Below, piece after piece: positions 1 through 14,900 of a stretch of DNA of 64,000 bases. Positions within the stretch are counted from its first letter, which is position 1. The number at the start of each line of letters is the position of its first letter. The notes beneath the pieces were generated by a model that did not search any database, was not told the origin of the DNA, and worked only from the letters and a program-made list of their open reading frames with translations. The position numbers and the translations under genes are program-made. Source of the stretch: Whalleya microplaca (lineage: Eukaryota > Ascomycota > Sordariomycetes > Xylariales > Xylariaceae); assembly GCA_022497155.1 (NCBI GenBank), contig MU385769.1:186001-250000 (forward strand). Reading direction: 5' to 3'.

Positions 1-697
1 GTTATAGCTAGAAGCTGTAGCGGATATATAAATAAATAAAATTTATTATTTAGGTAGGTATATATATTCCGTACTATATTATTTTTAAACTAAAGGAAAG
101 TATTAATAGCGAGGCTAAAATATTAAAAGTAATTACGATTATTATTTATTTGTTATTATAAAATAATAATTATTTAAAAAGGTTTTTATTTAAAGCTAAA
201 GGGTAATATTAAAGTAGTTTATGCTTTTTTTACTACTTAAATTAGTCGGCGCTTAAAAATATATATAGCTAAAATAAGTTTAAATTGCGGTAAATTTTCG
301 GCTTAAGCTTAACGGAAGGCTTTTATTATAAGCGTAAGCGTTTTAAGGCGTTTTTTTAATACTTTTATATATATTTTTATTAAATAGCGTTCGAAACTAT
401 AAGGCGGGTTATAGCTAGTAATAAGCTTTATATAAAATTATATAATATCCGATTAATAAACTTTTTTAACTTTTTTAAAAACTTAATTTTATAAGAACGA
501 AAATATAAATTATATAATAAAAAAAAAACATTATTTTTACTATTATAAAAATAACTAAAACTAAAGAAGGGAAAGTTTTATTAGTATATATAAATACGAC
601 CTAATGGCGCTTATATTAGCAATAAAAAAAATACGTACTATAAATATATATTGGCGACATAGGGCTAAAAGTAGTACGGGCTTACGTATAGCCGCCG

Positions 698-698
<1 letters not shown>

Positions 699-737
<39 letters not shown>
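699..737. repeat. (TA)n microsatellite
   Basis: An uninterrupted TA dinucleotide tract of about 19 units lies inside the AT-rich block, directly after a short GC-richer string (gccgccgc). It is a simple repeat with no further visible function. Confidence 0.9.
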
Positions 738-742
<5 letters not shown>

Positions 743-3700
743 CTTTGCTATTTTTTTATATATTTTCCTTATATTAATTAAGTTATTATACTTTTTATTA
801 TTTTATTTTATATTAATAAATTATTATTTCGTATTTTTGTTATCCAGTTTTTTAGGTATAAACGAAAAAAATACCGCATGTAATAATAACAAATAACTTA
901 TAAGATTTGCCGTTTTTTTTATCGTTAGAGCTAGAAGCTTTATAGCTTTTTTTATTCTTTTTTTTTTTTATCCCGGCAAAAGTAAGGCTGTTATTTATTT
1001 TAAACCACTACAAAAAAAGCTATTATAAAATATAACGGAAAAACGATATAATAATCGCTAACCTGATATTAAAAATACCTTATATTATAAAAGTATTATA
1101 TATAGTTTTTAGGTATTATAACTAACTAGTTTATATACGTAATCCCATAGGGAAAATATGTGGCCGCTTTTTTATATATAAAAAGCTATAGTAAGCTATA
1201 AGTGCTAGGGTTTTAATATAAAATTATTATGCCTATAAAGGCAGCTATATTAGGCGTTTATTAGGTATAGTTAATATATAAAAACTTGCGTTTAGCTTAA
1301 AAGTAGTTTTTTAAAAAAAAAAATCGCTTATATTTTTATAGCCTATAATTAAAAACAATATTATTAGTAAAGTTATAGCCGGCTTATATATAAAATTATT
1401 AATTAGTATTTTAATTAAAATCGGCCGCGTATTATTTTTTTTATTTATAATAAAGGCCCGGCTTTAAAATATATCTCTATTAAATAGCTCTAGTTATATA
1501 TTAGTTATATTCATAAAGTAATTAGTATAAAGTTATTATATTAAAAGCCGCCGAGAAGTTTTATTAACTTTTAATATAAATTTAGCCGGAAGTACTTTCG
1601 GGAAAAACTATTATTAATTATATTAAATAAACAGTTTTAATATAATTTTTTAATATTTTTTAAAATATATTCTATAATAATTATATTATATAAAACGTTA
1701 GAATAATAAATCTCGCGACGCTAAAAATCGGGAACAAAAGTAATCGAAAGCTCGGAATTACGTTCGATATTAAAATATAATATAAATTTATTTTATTTTT
1801 AGGCTTAACTATATCTTATATTATGCCATTAATTAGAAGTTAATTATAATAAGCGCCCGATAATATAGTAAATAAATATATATTTAAATGCTTATATTAA
1901 ATAAAAAAAAATATACCTAAAATAAAATAAATATATAAATTAAATATAATAAGTTAATAAGTAAATTTTTACGTTAAATATTATTTTAGTTTATAATAAA
2001 CTATAAATAATAAAATAACTTTTTGCTAGCGTTATATTCCGAATTTTATCGAAATAATATAAACGGTAACGTATAATAGCTAATATTTCTAATAAATAAT
2101 AACGATAATATTAAATCTAGTAATTAAATAAACGTCTTTAATACGAAGTTTTTTTTTCCGGTTTAATATAAGGTTTAATAAAATAATAAACCGGATAGAA
2201 ATTAAACGTTTATTAAATAACGTATATAAAAGTAATAAATTGTTAAAAAGCTTGTGGCTAATTTAATTAAGGGATAATAATATATTTGTATTTTATTAAG
2301 AATAGTTAGTTTTAACTTATATTGTAATCTAAAAAAGATAAACTTAGGCATTTATTCGATTAGTTAATATATAATATGGCGTATTTTTAAGGCCTTAATT
2401 ATTAATAAAACCTGTTTAGTATTTTATTTTAAAATTACCTAATTTAATATAATTAAAATAACTATATAGTAAATAGTTTTATTTTATTAATAAAAAAGGA
2501 ATATTAAAATATATATTTTTATATTATAGCCTAATAAAATAAAGGTAGGTAATTTATATAATTATATAATACGTCTCGGTAAGTCTTAATTAGCTAAAAA
2601 GTTCCAAAAAATTAAAAACTATCGATAAATTATTTTAATAGGGCGGGAGAATAAAAGAAGAAAAAAATACTATTTGGATTTTAGTAACGCTAATAGCTAA
2701 CGCGTCGAAATAGCCGTTTCGAAAAAGCAATAATATACCGCCTTTATATATTTGCGAAAGGTATGCCAGCCTATAGCTTTTTTTCTTTTTAAAGGGCCGC
2801 TTATATTAAGTAATTTTTTATATAGGTAGATATATATATTTTTAAATCCGGGATACGTTCGGTTAAGCCTATTTAAACTGTTAATTTTCTTATAATTAGG
2901 TATTTCGAAAATATATACTATATATTAAATCGAATATATATAATAAAGTAAGGGGTAATTAAATTAAGGTAATTATACCAAACGTTTTTATATAGCCTGC
3001 AATATAATCTTTTTATTAAATTTTATTCCCACTTTTATAACCTATTTAAATAAATAGAAACCGATATTTTAATTTAAATATATAAGTATTATTATTTTAG
3101 TATATTTAAATATAAGCTATTTTTAACGTTTAAATAAAAAGTAATATAATTATATATATTAAAGTAGCTTTTTAATTTAGTTAGGTTATAAATTATAATT
3201 AGCTATAACTAAAATATATTTTAATTTAAGACGCCTTTTTCTAGTAGTGAAAAAAAAGCTAATAAATAGCCGCTATTATTTTATTAGTTTAAATAATAAT
3301 ATAAATTACTAACTACTTATATTTATCGCTTGACTTATATATTAAACGCTTATAAATAAGCTAAAAAAGCGGTTATAAACTATTTTATAACTATTTAAAA
3401 TTAAGGTAGTTTGCTAATAAATATTAAAATTATTTTCTAACTTGCTTTATAAGCTTTAATAAAATTAAAATAAATCTTTTTTATGTTTTTAAAATTTAAT
3501 AAAGATGTTTTTTCGGCTATTATATAAAGAATTTGTAGGGTATTTGGCGTATTTTCTGCTATTTTATCGATTATTTTATCTAATAATAATATATAGTAAG
3601 ATAATAAAATATTTACGACTGGATCGGCTTCCGTTAAGGTATATATTAAAAGGGCAAAAAGTAAAATAAATTTCCGAAAGAATTAGATATTCCGTTATAT

Positions 3701-6700
3701 TTTAAAACCGGCAATATATATAGACTTTATTGTCTTTAATACCGTATTTAATTAGGTTTTTGCCGTAATATATAATATAGCCTATAACTTTACCCGCGTT
3801 ATACGTAACCCTTTATATAATTCCGGAATTATTTATGCCTTTAGTATTTTTAGATTTTTTACTATTTTAAGTAGCTTAAATATTAAATTACCCGTTAATT
3901 ATTCCTTCCGGCTAAACTTTCGAGTTTGTATTTTATCCGCTACTTAAAAAGTAAATAAGGCAAATCTGATTTCGAATAATATTAATGCTAAAAATTTTAC
4001 AAATATTACAATAATTACGTAAATTATAGTTAATACCGGAATAATTTTTATAATAATTTTTATAAATATATCGAATAATTTCGATTTTTTAATTATTTTC
4101 TTTTTATCGAAAGTAAAATTGGAATAAATTATAATAAATATGTAATATTTTAGCGCCGGGAGTAATATTAGCCCAAAAACCGTATATAGCTAGTTATTAA
4201 ATACCCCTAACTAAAGGTAAAAATTAATTATATTATTAGAAGTAATAATTATAAATATAAAAAAAAGATTTATATAAAAATATAAAGCAAAAATACTATT
4301 ATATAAAAAATAGGGATAATATAAGGTTCGATATTAGCGAACTTTAATAAAGGGTAATTATTTATCGAGTGTTATTTTTAAGGAGAAATATTTTTAAAAG
4401 TTTATTTCTCATTTTTTAGGCATATTCTTAGCTATATTATATATTTTAAAAATAAATATTATATATAAGCTATTATTGTTTATTATTTCTTTTAAAACTA
4501 TTTTAAACCGGAAGACGTTATATTAAGCCTAGAAATAAAGCTTTCTATAAGCTTATATATAGTTATATTATACGAAAATTACGATACGTTATTCGGCCTT
4601 ATATAAAAGGTATTTTTTTTAGAAGTCCTACCTTATAATAAAAGGCGAAAAGCTCTTTAAGTTAGTAACTCTTACGGAGAGAAGCGGAAAGGCGTAAGGG
4701 TAGCTACTTTAGGGTATACCTTTAGGCCGTAAGATATATAGTTATATATATTTAATATATTATTTACGCTAATTATAAAAAAGTAACTATAAGAAATAAG
4801 CTTATATAACTTATTAACGGGCTATTTTAAGCTAGACCGGCGTTTCCGAAACTCTATACCGTCCTTTTATTTCTTTTTTTTCCGTTAAGTAAAGAAATAA
4901 ATAAAAAAATTAGCGACGTTTTAAATTATTCGGGCGACTTAATTAATAAGAATTAGGTAATAATATATAAATAAATAAATAATAAAAGCTAAGATATATA
5001 TTAAAGTTTAAGCAGCCGAATAGCTATTATATATTGCTAATTCTTTATTTAGCCATTTATTTTCTTTTACTTTCGGGAGAAAATTTACGTTAAAAAAGTT
5101 CCGATTTAAGTAGACGATCGGTTTTTTAATTTAACGATTTATTATTTTTTAGTCCCTAAAAATACCTCGCTTGCCCGGGCGTATATATATATATTTATTT
5201 AAGTTAAGAATTACGTACTAAAAAGCGGCAATTGTTATAAAATATAGTAACCGTTTTTCTATTTTTGCTAATCTAAAAAAGGGAGAACTTTTTTTTTTGC
5301 TAATTTTCCGGGTAGTTTTTTTATATTAGGATGTTTTTTAGGTTAAAATTTCCGGCAAATTTTTAAAGCTTTTTTAGGCTAAAATTTATTAGATTTTAAA
5401 AATAAAATACTTTTGCGTATTTTTTATTTAATTGCTTTATTTTTTCGGGCTTTTTAAAATATAATATTATTTATTTATTATATAAAAATCGATATTTATT
5501 ATTATAAAGCAGCTATTTTTTAATTATTTTTTAAAATTTGGTATTAAAGTTATATTAAGCGAAAGTATTTATAAAAATGTATAAAATAATCTTAGTGTCG
5601 ATTAAAGATATATAATAATGCTGTAATATTTATTTTTATATTTAGCTTTATATATTAAATTATATAATTTTTTCTATTTTATTTTTAATAAATTTTACTA
5701 TAATTAAATAGTAAATACTGTAGTCAATAAATAAAAAAAGTAAGTTAGATATAAAAAAAGGGCTATTTTTATAAATTATAGCGCCTAAGGTCGAAACTAA
5801 AGTTAAAACTAAGGTCTGTTAAAAAGTTATAGCCACGCTTTAATATTTAACGGGCTATAAAATACTTTAGTTTTATAAATAAAGTAGTACCGAATATATA
5901 TATTCTCGAGATCCCGAATATATATGTTTTCGAAATCTGGGAACTTTATCTCTTATATTATTAGGTTATAAGTAATTTAAGTTTATATAAATAAGTTTTA
6001 AAATATTTTTATTAAAATGCGGTAATTTTAAATTAATTTCTTTATTTAAATGTTTTAAAAGGATAAAAATTATTATAAAAAATAATATCGCCGGCTTAAA
6101 ACCCTCCTTTCGCGACTTTTTCGGAAGTCGCTTATATTAATTTTGTAAATTTTAACCAACTTTTATAAGCTTTAATTAACTTTAACTAATTTCCGCCTAT
6201 TTATTAAAGTATATTATATCCGAAAAAACGATATAGTTTTTTTTTTAGTAATTATTTTAGTTTTATTTTAAATAATAAGTATTTTATAAAACCAATAAAT
6301 TCCCATTCCTTTATTATCGGTTATTTATTTTATTAATAAAAGCAAATTATATAAAAGACGGGCTACGTATAGTAATAATATATATAATATTTATACCTCT
6401 AGGTTTTTATCGATAATAATAAAAGCAAAATTAAAGAGTTATTGTTACTTTAAGTAGCATTTTTCGAGATCGAATTAAGGATAATAATTTAAAGTTAACT
6501 TAACTTAAAAGAAATCCTAATATAAAAAAACTATATAGGAAATTAATAAAAGAAAAAACTTAATAATATAATAATTACTAGTATTATAAACAATCTTTAT
6601 TTATATTATTTTCTTATTAAAATTAAGTTACCGAAAAGTATAATTAAGCGATAGAGTAATTAAAGTTAATAGCCCTTACGTTTATAACGTATTATTTAAT

Positions 6701-9211
6701 TTAATTTACGTAATTATAAAGTTAAAAATATAAATATAGTAATTTTATAATAATAATATTTAATCGAGAATAAGAAATCGGGATATATAATAGGGTCTTT
6801 TAATTAAAAGTATATATATCTAGATATTACAAATATTTATAAAGCCTAATACGCACTATCTCGGCATATAAGCCAAGTCCCCGGGACATTTATAATTTAA
6901 ATACATTTCCGCCTTTTGAAATCGACCCCAGTTTTTTAACCCAAAAACTTCTAAAAAATAAAATTTATTATTAAAAGCTTAAAATATAAGGTTAGATTTA
7001 CTAAAGGCTATAGCTCGCATTATAAACCGACCGACTAGGGATTTTAATTAAGGAAACCTTTATATTATACCTTAAAAAAAAGCTATTTCGGTTAACCGAA
7101 AAAGACAATAAATATCCGATAATAAGTAGATAAATAACGGTTATAACCAAAACTTATATAGCAGTAATACAACTATAATAATCGCCGAGAATATTATATC
7201 TAAAATTAAACGTACGCTAAAAAATATACCTAAAATATAGTTAGCTAAATATTAGAAAAACTTTATAGGCAAGGATTTTTTTCTATTTGAGATATCAAAT
7301 AACTTATAGTCCCGCTCGCTTTTTAAAAGAAATATTAAAGCTATTCGTTAGGCAAACTGTTTTTATTTCTTATATATATATTATATTTTTTGCACTAAAA
7401 AAGCCCTTCTTTTTAACAGTTAAAACCTACTTAAATATTAAGCTATATTATTAATAATTATAATTAATATAGCTATAAATAAACTCTCTTTATCTAAATG
7501 TTTATATAGCTATAAAATATATATTAGACTAGTTAATAAGACAAAACTTCATTCGTTTAACTTATATTAATAAAAATAATCTAGGTTTCGATTATAAATT
7601 ATTTTAAATAAGTAAGGTCGGGTAGGTATAACGCTTTATTATTAGTCGTTTGCTAACTAGTAAATTATAAAATATAAAAAAGCTTTTAGGCAAACCGATA
7701 TACTATTTTACTATCGTTATTAATACCTTATTAAAAAAACTATATATTTATTTCTTTCTTAAATTTATAATATTTCCTAACAAAAGCGATTAGTTTTAAC
7801 ACTATATATAAAAAATTATATCTTTATAATATTACCTATAAAATAATAGCTTCGGAATAATTAGGAACAAATATCCCTATATATATTTCGCGCCGGTTAA
7901 TATACTAATATATAAACTTAATTATAAATCTAATGCATTAAAAATATCCTTTATTCCCTACCGTCTCTAAAAAGCTTAAAAAAAAAGTTAAAAACATATG
8001 TCTAAAAAATATCGGAACTTATTTAAAAAAACGATATAATTTAAAAAAAAGTTATAAAATATAGCCCGAGCGGAAAATATATAAAATAAACTATTAAACC
8101 GATACACTCGTTTTTTTTTATAAGGCTGTTATAAATAAAGTAGTATATTTCTTTATATTTATATATAAATAATAATAATAATTAAAAAATTTAATAGTTT
8201 AAGCGTATTTTTTAAAGAAACTAATATAAAAATCAGCTTTAATACTTATCGTATATAGCGCTTTATATATTAAAAAAAAAGCCTATATAAATTTAATCGT
8301 TTTTATTAAAATATTAGGCTCCGAAAATGCACAAATTTAATTTAATAAAAATAATTAAATAAATCCGATCGAAAAGCACGACTAATTTATTTTAGCGCCG
8401 GTACTTATCGATAGGGAAATCAGGGTTAAAAATATAAACTATTCGATTACTTTTATTTAAATTAAATAATATAATTAAATAAATTATTATAAATACTTAA
8501 ATAAACATCTCCCTTTAAACTAAACGTTTATATAAATATATATAATTATGCTAGGAAAATATTATAATAAATTACATTTAGCTATAATATTCGCCCCATT
8601 ATATATTTAAATTTTAAATAGTTTATATATTATACTAACGTCTAATTTAATATCGTTACCGAATTAATAAACCTACATTAATTTAGTAGTATTTAAAATA
8701 ATAATAAATATATAACGGAAGTATAACGCCCCTAAATATAAGAAAGCGAAATAGCTATAACAAATATATAAAAAGGCCGAATTAATTAAAAGTAATAATA
8801 ACTTAAGTACCTAGATACTAGCAAGCGTAAGCAACCGAAATATTACCCCCATTTAATATCCGAATTATATTAGCCTAAGCTACATTATCCCGTCGTATAT
8901 AAAATAAATAAAGTTACATTTTAAATACCTATAAATAGGTAGCGTAAATTATATTAGTATAAATAATATAAATATACCTATTTAATAAATATTTAATAAG
9001 TTAACTAATATAATAACTAAAGTAACTACTTACCTATATAAATAAAGGGAAATAATCTGTATATTAAGTAGTCTACTAGTTATATAATTATATATAAAAC
9101 TTTCTATTTTAAGGGGTAGCTCGAATATAATAAGTTTATTTAACTATTCTTAAATATATATATATTAGCTTATATAAATATTAGCCTATTATCTCAGTAC
9201 ACACTTAATTT

Positions 9212-9321
9212 CTTAACCTTTATTACTTAACTTTTATTATTTAACTTTTATTACTTAACTTTTATTACTTAACCTTTATTACTTAACCTTTATTACTTAA
9301 TTTTTATTGCTTAATCTTAAT
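9212..9321. repeat. 14-base tandem minisatellite
   Basis: Seven head-to-tail copies of a 14-base unit (cttaacctttatta and variants) start at 9212, 9226, 9240, 9254, 9268, 9282 and 9296, followed by a partial copy from 9310. Copies differ almost only at C/T positions (cttaacc versus cttaact versus tttaact), consistent with RIP or deamination after amplification. Confidence 0.85.
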
Positions 9322-11867
9322 ATAATTACGTTCTTTATATAAGATTATAAAATAAGTGTTACTAATATATATATAAAGTAATAATATAATTTAATAATAA
9401 AATATAAAATATATATTTAATATTTATTTATTATAAATTTTCAAGTTATTTGTAATAACTCTTAGGTAGCTATTAGTTTTACTTTAATAAATATATTATA
9501 TCTACTTTATTTTTAAATCTTATATAAGCAGTATCGAGTTTTTAAATAGTCTATTAGCTTTTTTGTACCTTCTAGCATTTTATTGCTTTCTTTTTACATT
9601 AGTTTAAAAAACTAGGCCCTTTTAATAATAACGGAGGCATTTAGCTTATTTTAAGCTATATTTATTAAGGTTTATTTCCGTTTTTACTTTTATTAGTCGT
9701 TTTATTTAATATAGATATAATATTCTATCTTTATTTTGCTATTACTCGATAAGATTACTTTCGTAAAGCCCTTAATTACTAGGACTATTATTTCCTTAAG
9801 TTATATTATTTAGGTTATAATAACTTTTACTGGGTTATTAATTAATTTCGAACGTTATTTAAATATATTTTAGGCATTATTAATCGTCTTTTATAGTATA
9901 TTTTTAGAGATATTTTTTTATATATATATTGTCGGTCGTTTACGTTAGCCTTTCTTTCTTTTCTAGCTTTATTTCGCCACATTTGTATTTATAGTTTTAG
10001 TAAGTTTTTTAATAGCTATAAAAATATTACACTTTTTGCTATTTCCGTCTATATTTATAATTATAATATTTATATCTGCTAAGGGAACTATCCGAGCAGT
10101 AAAAATAAAAGTAATACGTAAAAAAAATATAGGGCTAAAAAGATTAGGACTTAAGCAGCTAAATCGCTTAATAACATCTTTTATAACTCCCTTATAAACT
10201 ATTTAAATATTATTTCCGCGGTACATATATAATATATATAAACTTAAACTATTTATAATATAATATTATATAATAGCGAGTAAAATAATTAGTGTAATAC
10301 TTAAATTAGGCATTTCCTAACTAAGTAATTTATCGATTATACTATAAATATAATAGCTACCGTTAATTTGAAATATCTAAAATATGTAATTATATATTGC
10401 TTAATTATCGCTACCCTTTTTACCGTTATAAGATAAAAGTATGGTGCGATAACTATAAAATAACGTATATATATAATATGCCTAATTAATAAGACCCGAG
10501 TAAAGGTATTATGCCATAAATATTACTATAAATTTAATAACTCCTTTTTTTTATATTAAGCTAATAAACGCGTAAAATAAATTATTAACCCGCAATTATA
10601 ATACCCTAATAATATATATATAATTAATAGGAGGTTGTAAATTACGTAATACTTAAATATAATTATTTCAAATATAATATATAAAATTATTTCCTTAATT
10701 ACCGGTATATAAAATTATATTTATATAAAGTCACTTTTTATTTGCTTTAAAGATTTATTACGTGTTTTTTTTTATAGCCAGCTAAAATTTATACTATATA
10801 TATATTAGTAATTTCGATTTACTTTAAAAAAGTTTTATATACAATCGCTTTATCTATATCTTGCCCTGTTGCGCCCATTTTTTCGACAACTGGTCGGTGC
10901 GTTTTAGACTATAATATATAAGGTAATAGTTTTATTAATAGTTCGGAAGTTTTACTTTATGCTATCGAAAACGCGCTTATACGTTAGACAAATAACGTAA
11001 AAAATTTTAAAGTATTATTAAAGAGTTATCGAAAGATTTTTTCCTTATTGCCGGATTTTATTTGTCGCAAAAAAAAACGAACGGTAATATAGTAAAAAAA
11101 TGTTAAGTTTATATATCGCTTATTACTTAATTAATAATTTAAATAATGCGTTTTTAGCTTGCGTTTAAATATTATAGTAGCTAATTAAAAGGTCTTTAGG
11201 TAGTTTATATTAAAAAATAGTTGTTATTATAATGCGAGTAATTTTAAAGAATATTTAAAGCTATATATATATATTTTTAAATTCCTATCCGAAATATAAG
11301 TTTCGAAATAATATATAATCGGAACTTATATATTTAAGGTAAATCTTAAAAAATAAAGTCCCCTATTTAAAGCAGTTGATTTATTAGATTTTATACTTAT
11401 CTTATAACTATAAAAACCTTAAAACTAAATTTATAGATTGCTATTAATATATTAAAACGGTTAAAAAAGTCCCCCGGAATAATAACCTTATATCCTATAT
11501 TTAAACCGGAAATGTTGCTATAACGTCGTATAATAAAAAAAAATATAAATAAACTATTCGGTTATATATATAAGTATTTAATATAAATATTTTATTACTA
11601 TATTTTATATTTAAATAAAAAATAAGTGAAATAATATAATACCTTATAGGAAATATTATAATTAATTAAGTTAAAACGCTTATAGTTAGTTATAATATTA
11701 AGCTATAAGTTATTATATCTAAAAAAGTTTAAGTAAAGTAATAAAAAATATATATACCTATTAGGATATATATATAGCTTCCGATTAATCCTAAGGGTAG
11801 TATTTGTAATATATTAAAATCTATAGGGCGATTCCGAACCTAATTAAGCTATTGTAGTTTATATAGA

Positions 11868-11959
11868 CCGCAAAAAGTAATTGACGTATATATACGGGGT
11901 TTAATATAGTGTTTTATACGGGCCGCAAAAAGTAATTAACGTATATGTACAGGGTTTAA
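11868..11959. repeat. 37-base direct repeat, two copies
   Basis: Two copies of about 37 bases beginning ccgcaaaaagtaatt lie at 11,868-11,904 and 11,923-11,959 (period 55). They share a downstream part running from acgtata to gggtttaa. Differences are transitions. This is a local duplication in degraded repeat DNA; no coding role is visible. Confidence 0.7.
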
Positions 11960-14900
11960 CGTTAAAAACGTAATAGCCGCTATTAACCCGTCCCGTAAAA
12001 GTTATTATATATTATACGCCTTATTTATAAGTTAAATAGTAGGGAAAAATTAAATATTTAATTAGCAATCTAGCAGGATTTTTATATAATTTATAGTCTC
12101 CTTATAAATATATTACTTTTTTGTTATAAACTACTTCCGGATTTAGTAAATATCGTCCGAGTTAAACAGTTATTTCGGGAAATATTAGAAACTTTTCTAA
12201 AAAACTAAAAAAAATATATAAGAAATTATATATTAACATAAAAACTCGATTACCGAATATAAATTACGCTAAAAATCTAGCTAATTACTTTTTTATAATA
12301 ATTTAGCGGCCCACTAGCTTTAATCGTAATTTTTTATACTATTTTTAACGCGTATCGTAACTAACGGAATCGAAAAATATTAGATTACCTTATAAATAAT
12401 ATTTTAGAAAATTTCAAGCGAGATTTTTATAAAAAAGCGAATAGCTTCCCGGTAAACTTATTTTTTAAAAAATAGTTTAATCGATTATTAAATAAGTTAA
12501 ATTTTAATGCTTTAGGCGCGGCCTGCCTTTTATATTACTTAAAAATATCTATTATTTTTTAAATTATATTTTTGCGGTACCGTAATCTTTTTAAAACCTA
12601 AAGTATTAACGGGGAAGTTTTAAAAACTAGTCGAGCTATTACTCTATTAGTCGAAAACTAGCCGGGCTTTAAAGTTGCTATATATAAGCTAGAAATATTA
12701 GGCTTTATTAAGTTTATTATTAAAACTATTCGAGTAAATTAGCGGCTCGCTAATATATTTTAAGACAGGCTAAAAATACTGGCTTAAAAAGTTAAAGTTA
12801 CCTAAATTTTAATATATACGCTCCCGAAATATAAAAGACTAAAACTTAAAAAATAAATAAATAATAGCCTATATAAATATTTAGTATATTAACACTACTT
12901 TAAGCTATATATTATTATACGAGATAATATTACCCTAACTAAAATATATATTTTTTTATTTTATCGAGCCGTAAGTATTAGCCTTTTTTATATAAGGTTT
13001 TAGTTTTAATTTTTACGAAACTATTAATATATATATCGTATTATCGTACTTTAGCGACGTAACGTAAAAAATAAAAGCAGTAGCGATAACAACTAACCTT
13101 TTATAAACTTACAAACAATCGAATAATAACCGTTTAAATATTGCGTTTTTTTAATTAAAGCTTTATATATAAAGGTTACGTCTTTTTTTATTACTATTTA
13201 AAGCTTTATTATAAAAAAATATATAACTAGTTACGTTTCCGCCGCAAATTAATAGCCTTAATAACGCATTTTCGGCTAACTTAATTTTAATTAAAGCTTA
13301 AAAGTATATTTGCTATAATAACTTTTTATTAATTTATAAAGAAATTTCTTATTTTACTCCCTTATTTGTTTCGATATTTGAGAATATCTAAAACGGCAAA
13401 ATAAATATAATATATAATATTATTTACCGCTTTAAAGGTTATTTTTCGGAAATATATAAAGTCTTATTTATAGTTTACGATTTTAATAACTAAATAATTA
13501 TATATTTAAGGTTTATTTTATATAAGTTTAGGAAATAAAATAAGGCTATAACGAGGCTTAAAAATGGCTATAATTAGCTCTAAAGTTAGGGTTAAAGGCA
13601 GGGTTTTATATTAGGCTTATATTAGTAAATATTATCCTCGTTAAAAGTATACGCCGACTCTTATTAAAATATAATTAGTTTTTTAGTTAAAATATTTAAG
13701 ATATATATTATAAATTATAATTTAGTAATAAATTAAGCTGGCTCGATTATATTTTAGCCGCTATAAGTTTTGCGATTATTAAATACCTTATGGACTAAAT
13801 TAAGCCTGCTATTTATATATAAAAAAAGGTTCGAAATTTAATTCGGGAATTTAACCTATTTTTTAATTATAGTAATTTTATTATAAACCTTTCTATATAT
13901 AAATTATAATTACGACATAAAATATCGGTTAGGCTTAATATAGCAAAAGTAAAAGCCGCGTTTATAAATTTAAGGCGCTAATATTATTTTATTAGTTTAA
14001 GTATTATATAGCCAGATATTTTAGGCAATTAGCTTAGGTATATCTAAAATAAAAGTTGTATTATTATTAAAAGTTACCCTAAAACTTTCGGTTTTACTTT
14101 CTTTTTTTTATACCTTAATTTTATATATAAGGTTAAATAAATTGCGTCTTTTTTTTCGGATATTTTATCGCTTACACTTATATAACCAAAACTTTTAAAA
14201 AAGTAACCTTATTTTACTTTATCCGCTTAATTAAAATAATACCTTTTTTTTAAATAATTAATAATATATATAAACGAGATTTTATTATTATTAATTTTAT
14301 AAAACCGATTTATATTATTATAATTTCGGTAAGCTTAAAAATAACTTATTAAACCTTAAGAAATAAAATGTTAAAACGACTTAGTTCGGCTTTAGATATA
14401 ATATATAATAAAAACTGTAGCCTTAAATTTAATAACCTTTATTAAATCGGTAATATTATTTAAAACTTAAGTTCGAGCTTAATATATTAATCTAACCTGG
14501 CTTATATTTATATTATAAAGGTATTAGTAAATTCGCCTAATATATATTTTAATACGTAGTTATCCGGCTAAAATAACCTAGAAATTTATTATTATAGCTA
14601 TATTAATTAAATATAATAGTTTTAAAGTTTTCGGGGTAAAGGGGTTTATTAAAAACAGATTATTAAGTAGTTTTTTTGTTAATTTTTATATTTAATATAA
14701 CGTTTGATTATATATTTTAGAATAAATAAATTAATATAGGTTAGTTAAATCGCTATTATATTATTACCGGTATATTTTAATATTTAAAAATATTTAGTAA
14801 AGTTCTTATTACCGGGCGGTTATATTATTATTTTATAATTTTTATAAGTTTTAAATATTTTTAATAGCTATATTATTATATAAAGTTTTTTTATATTTCT

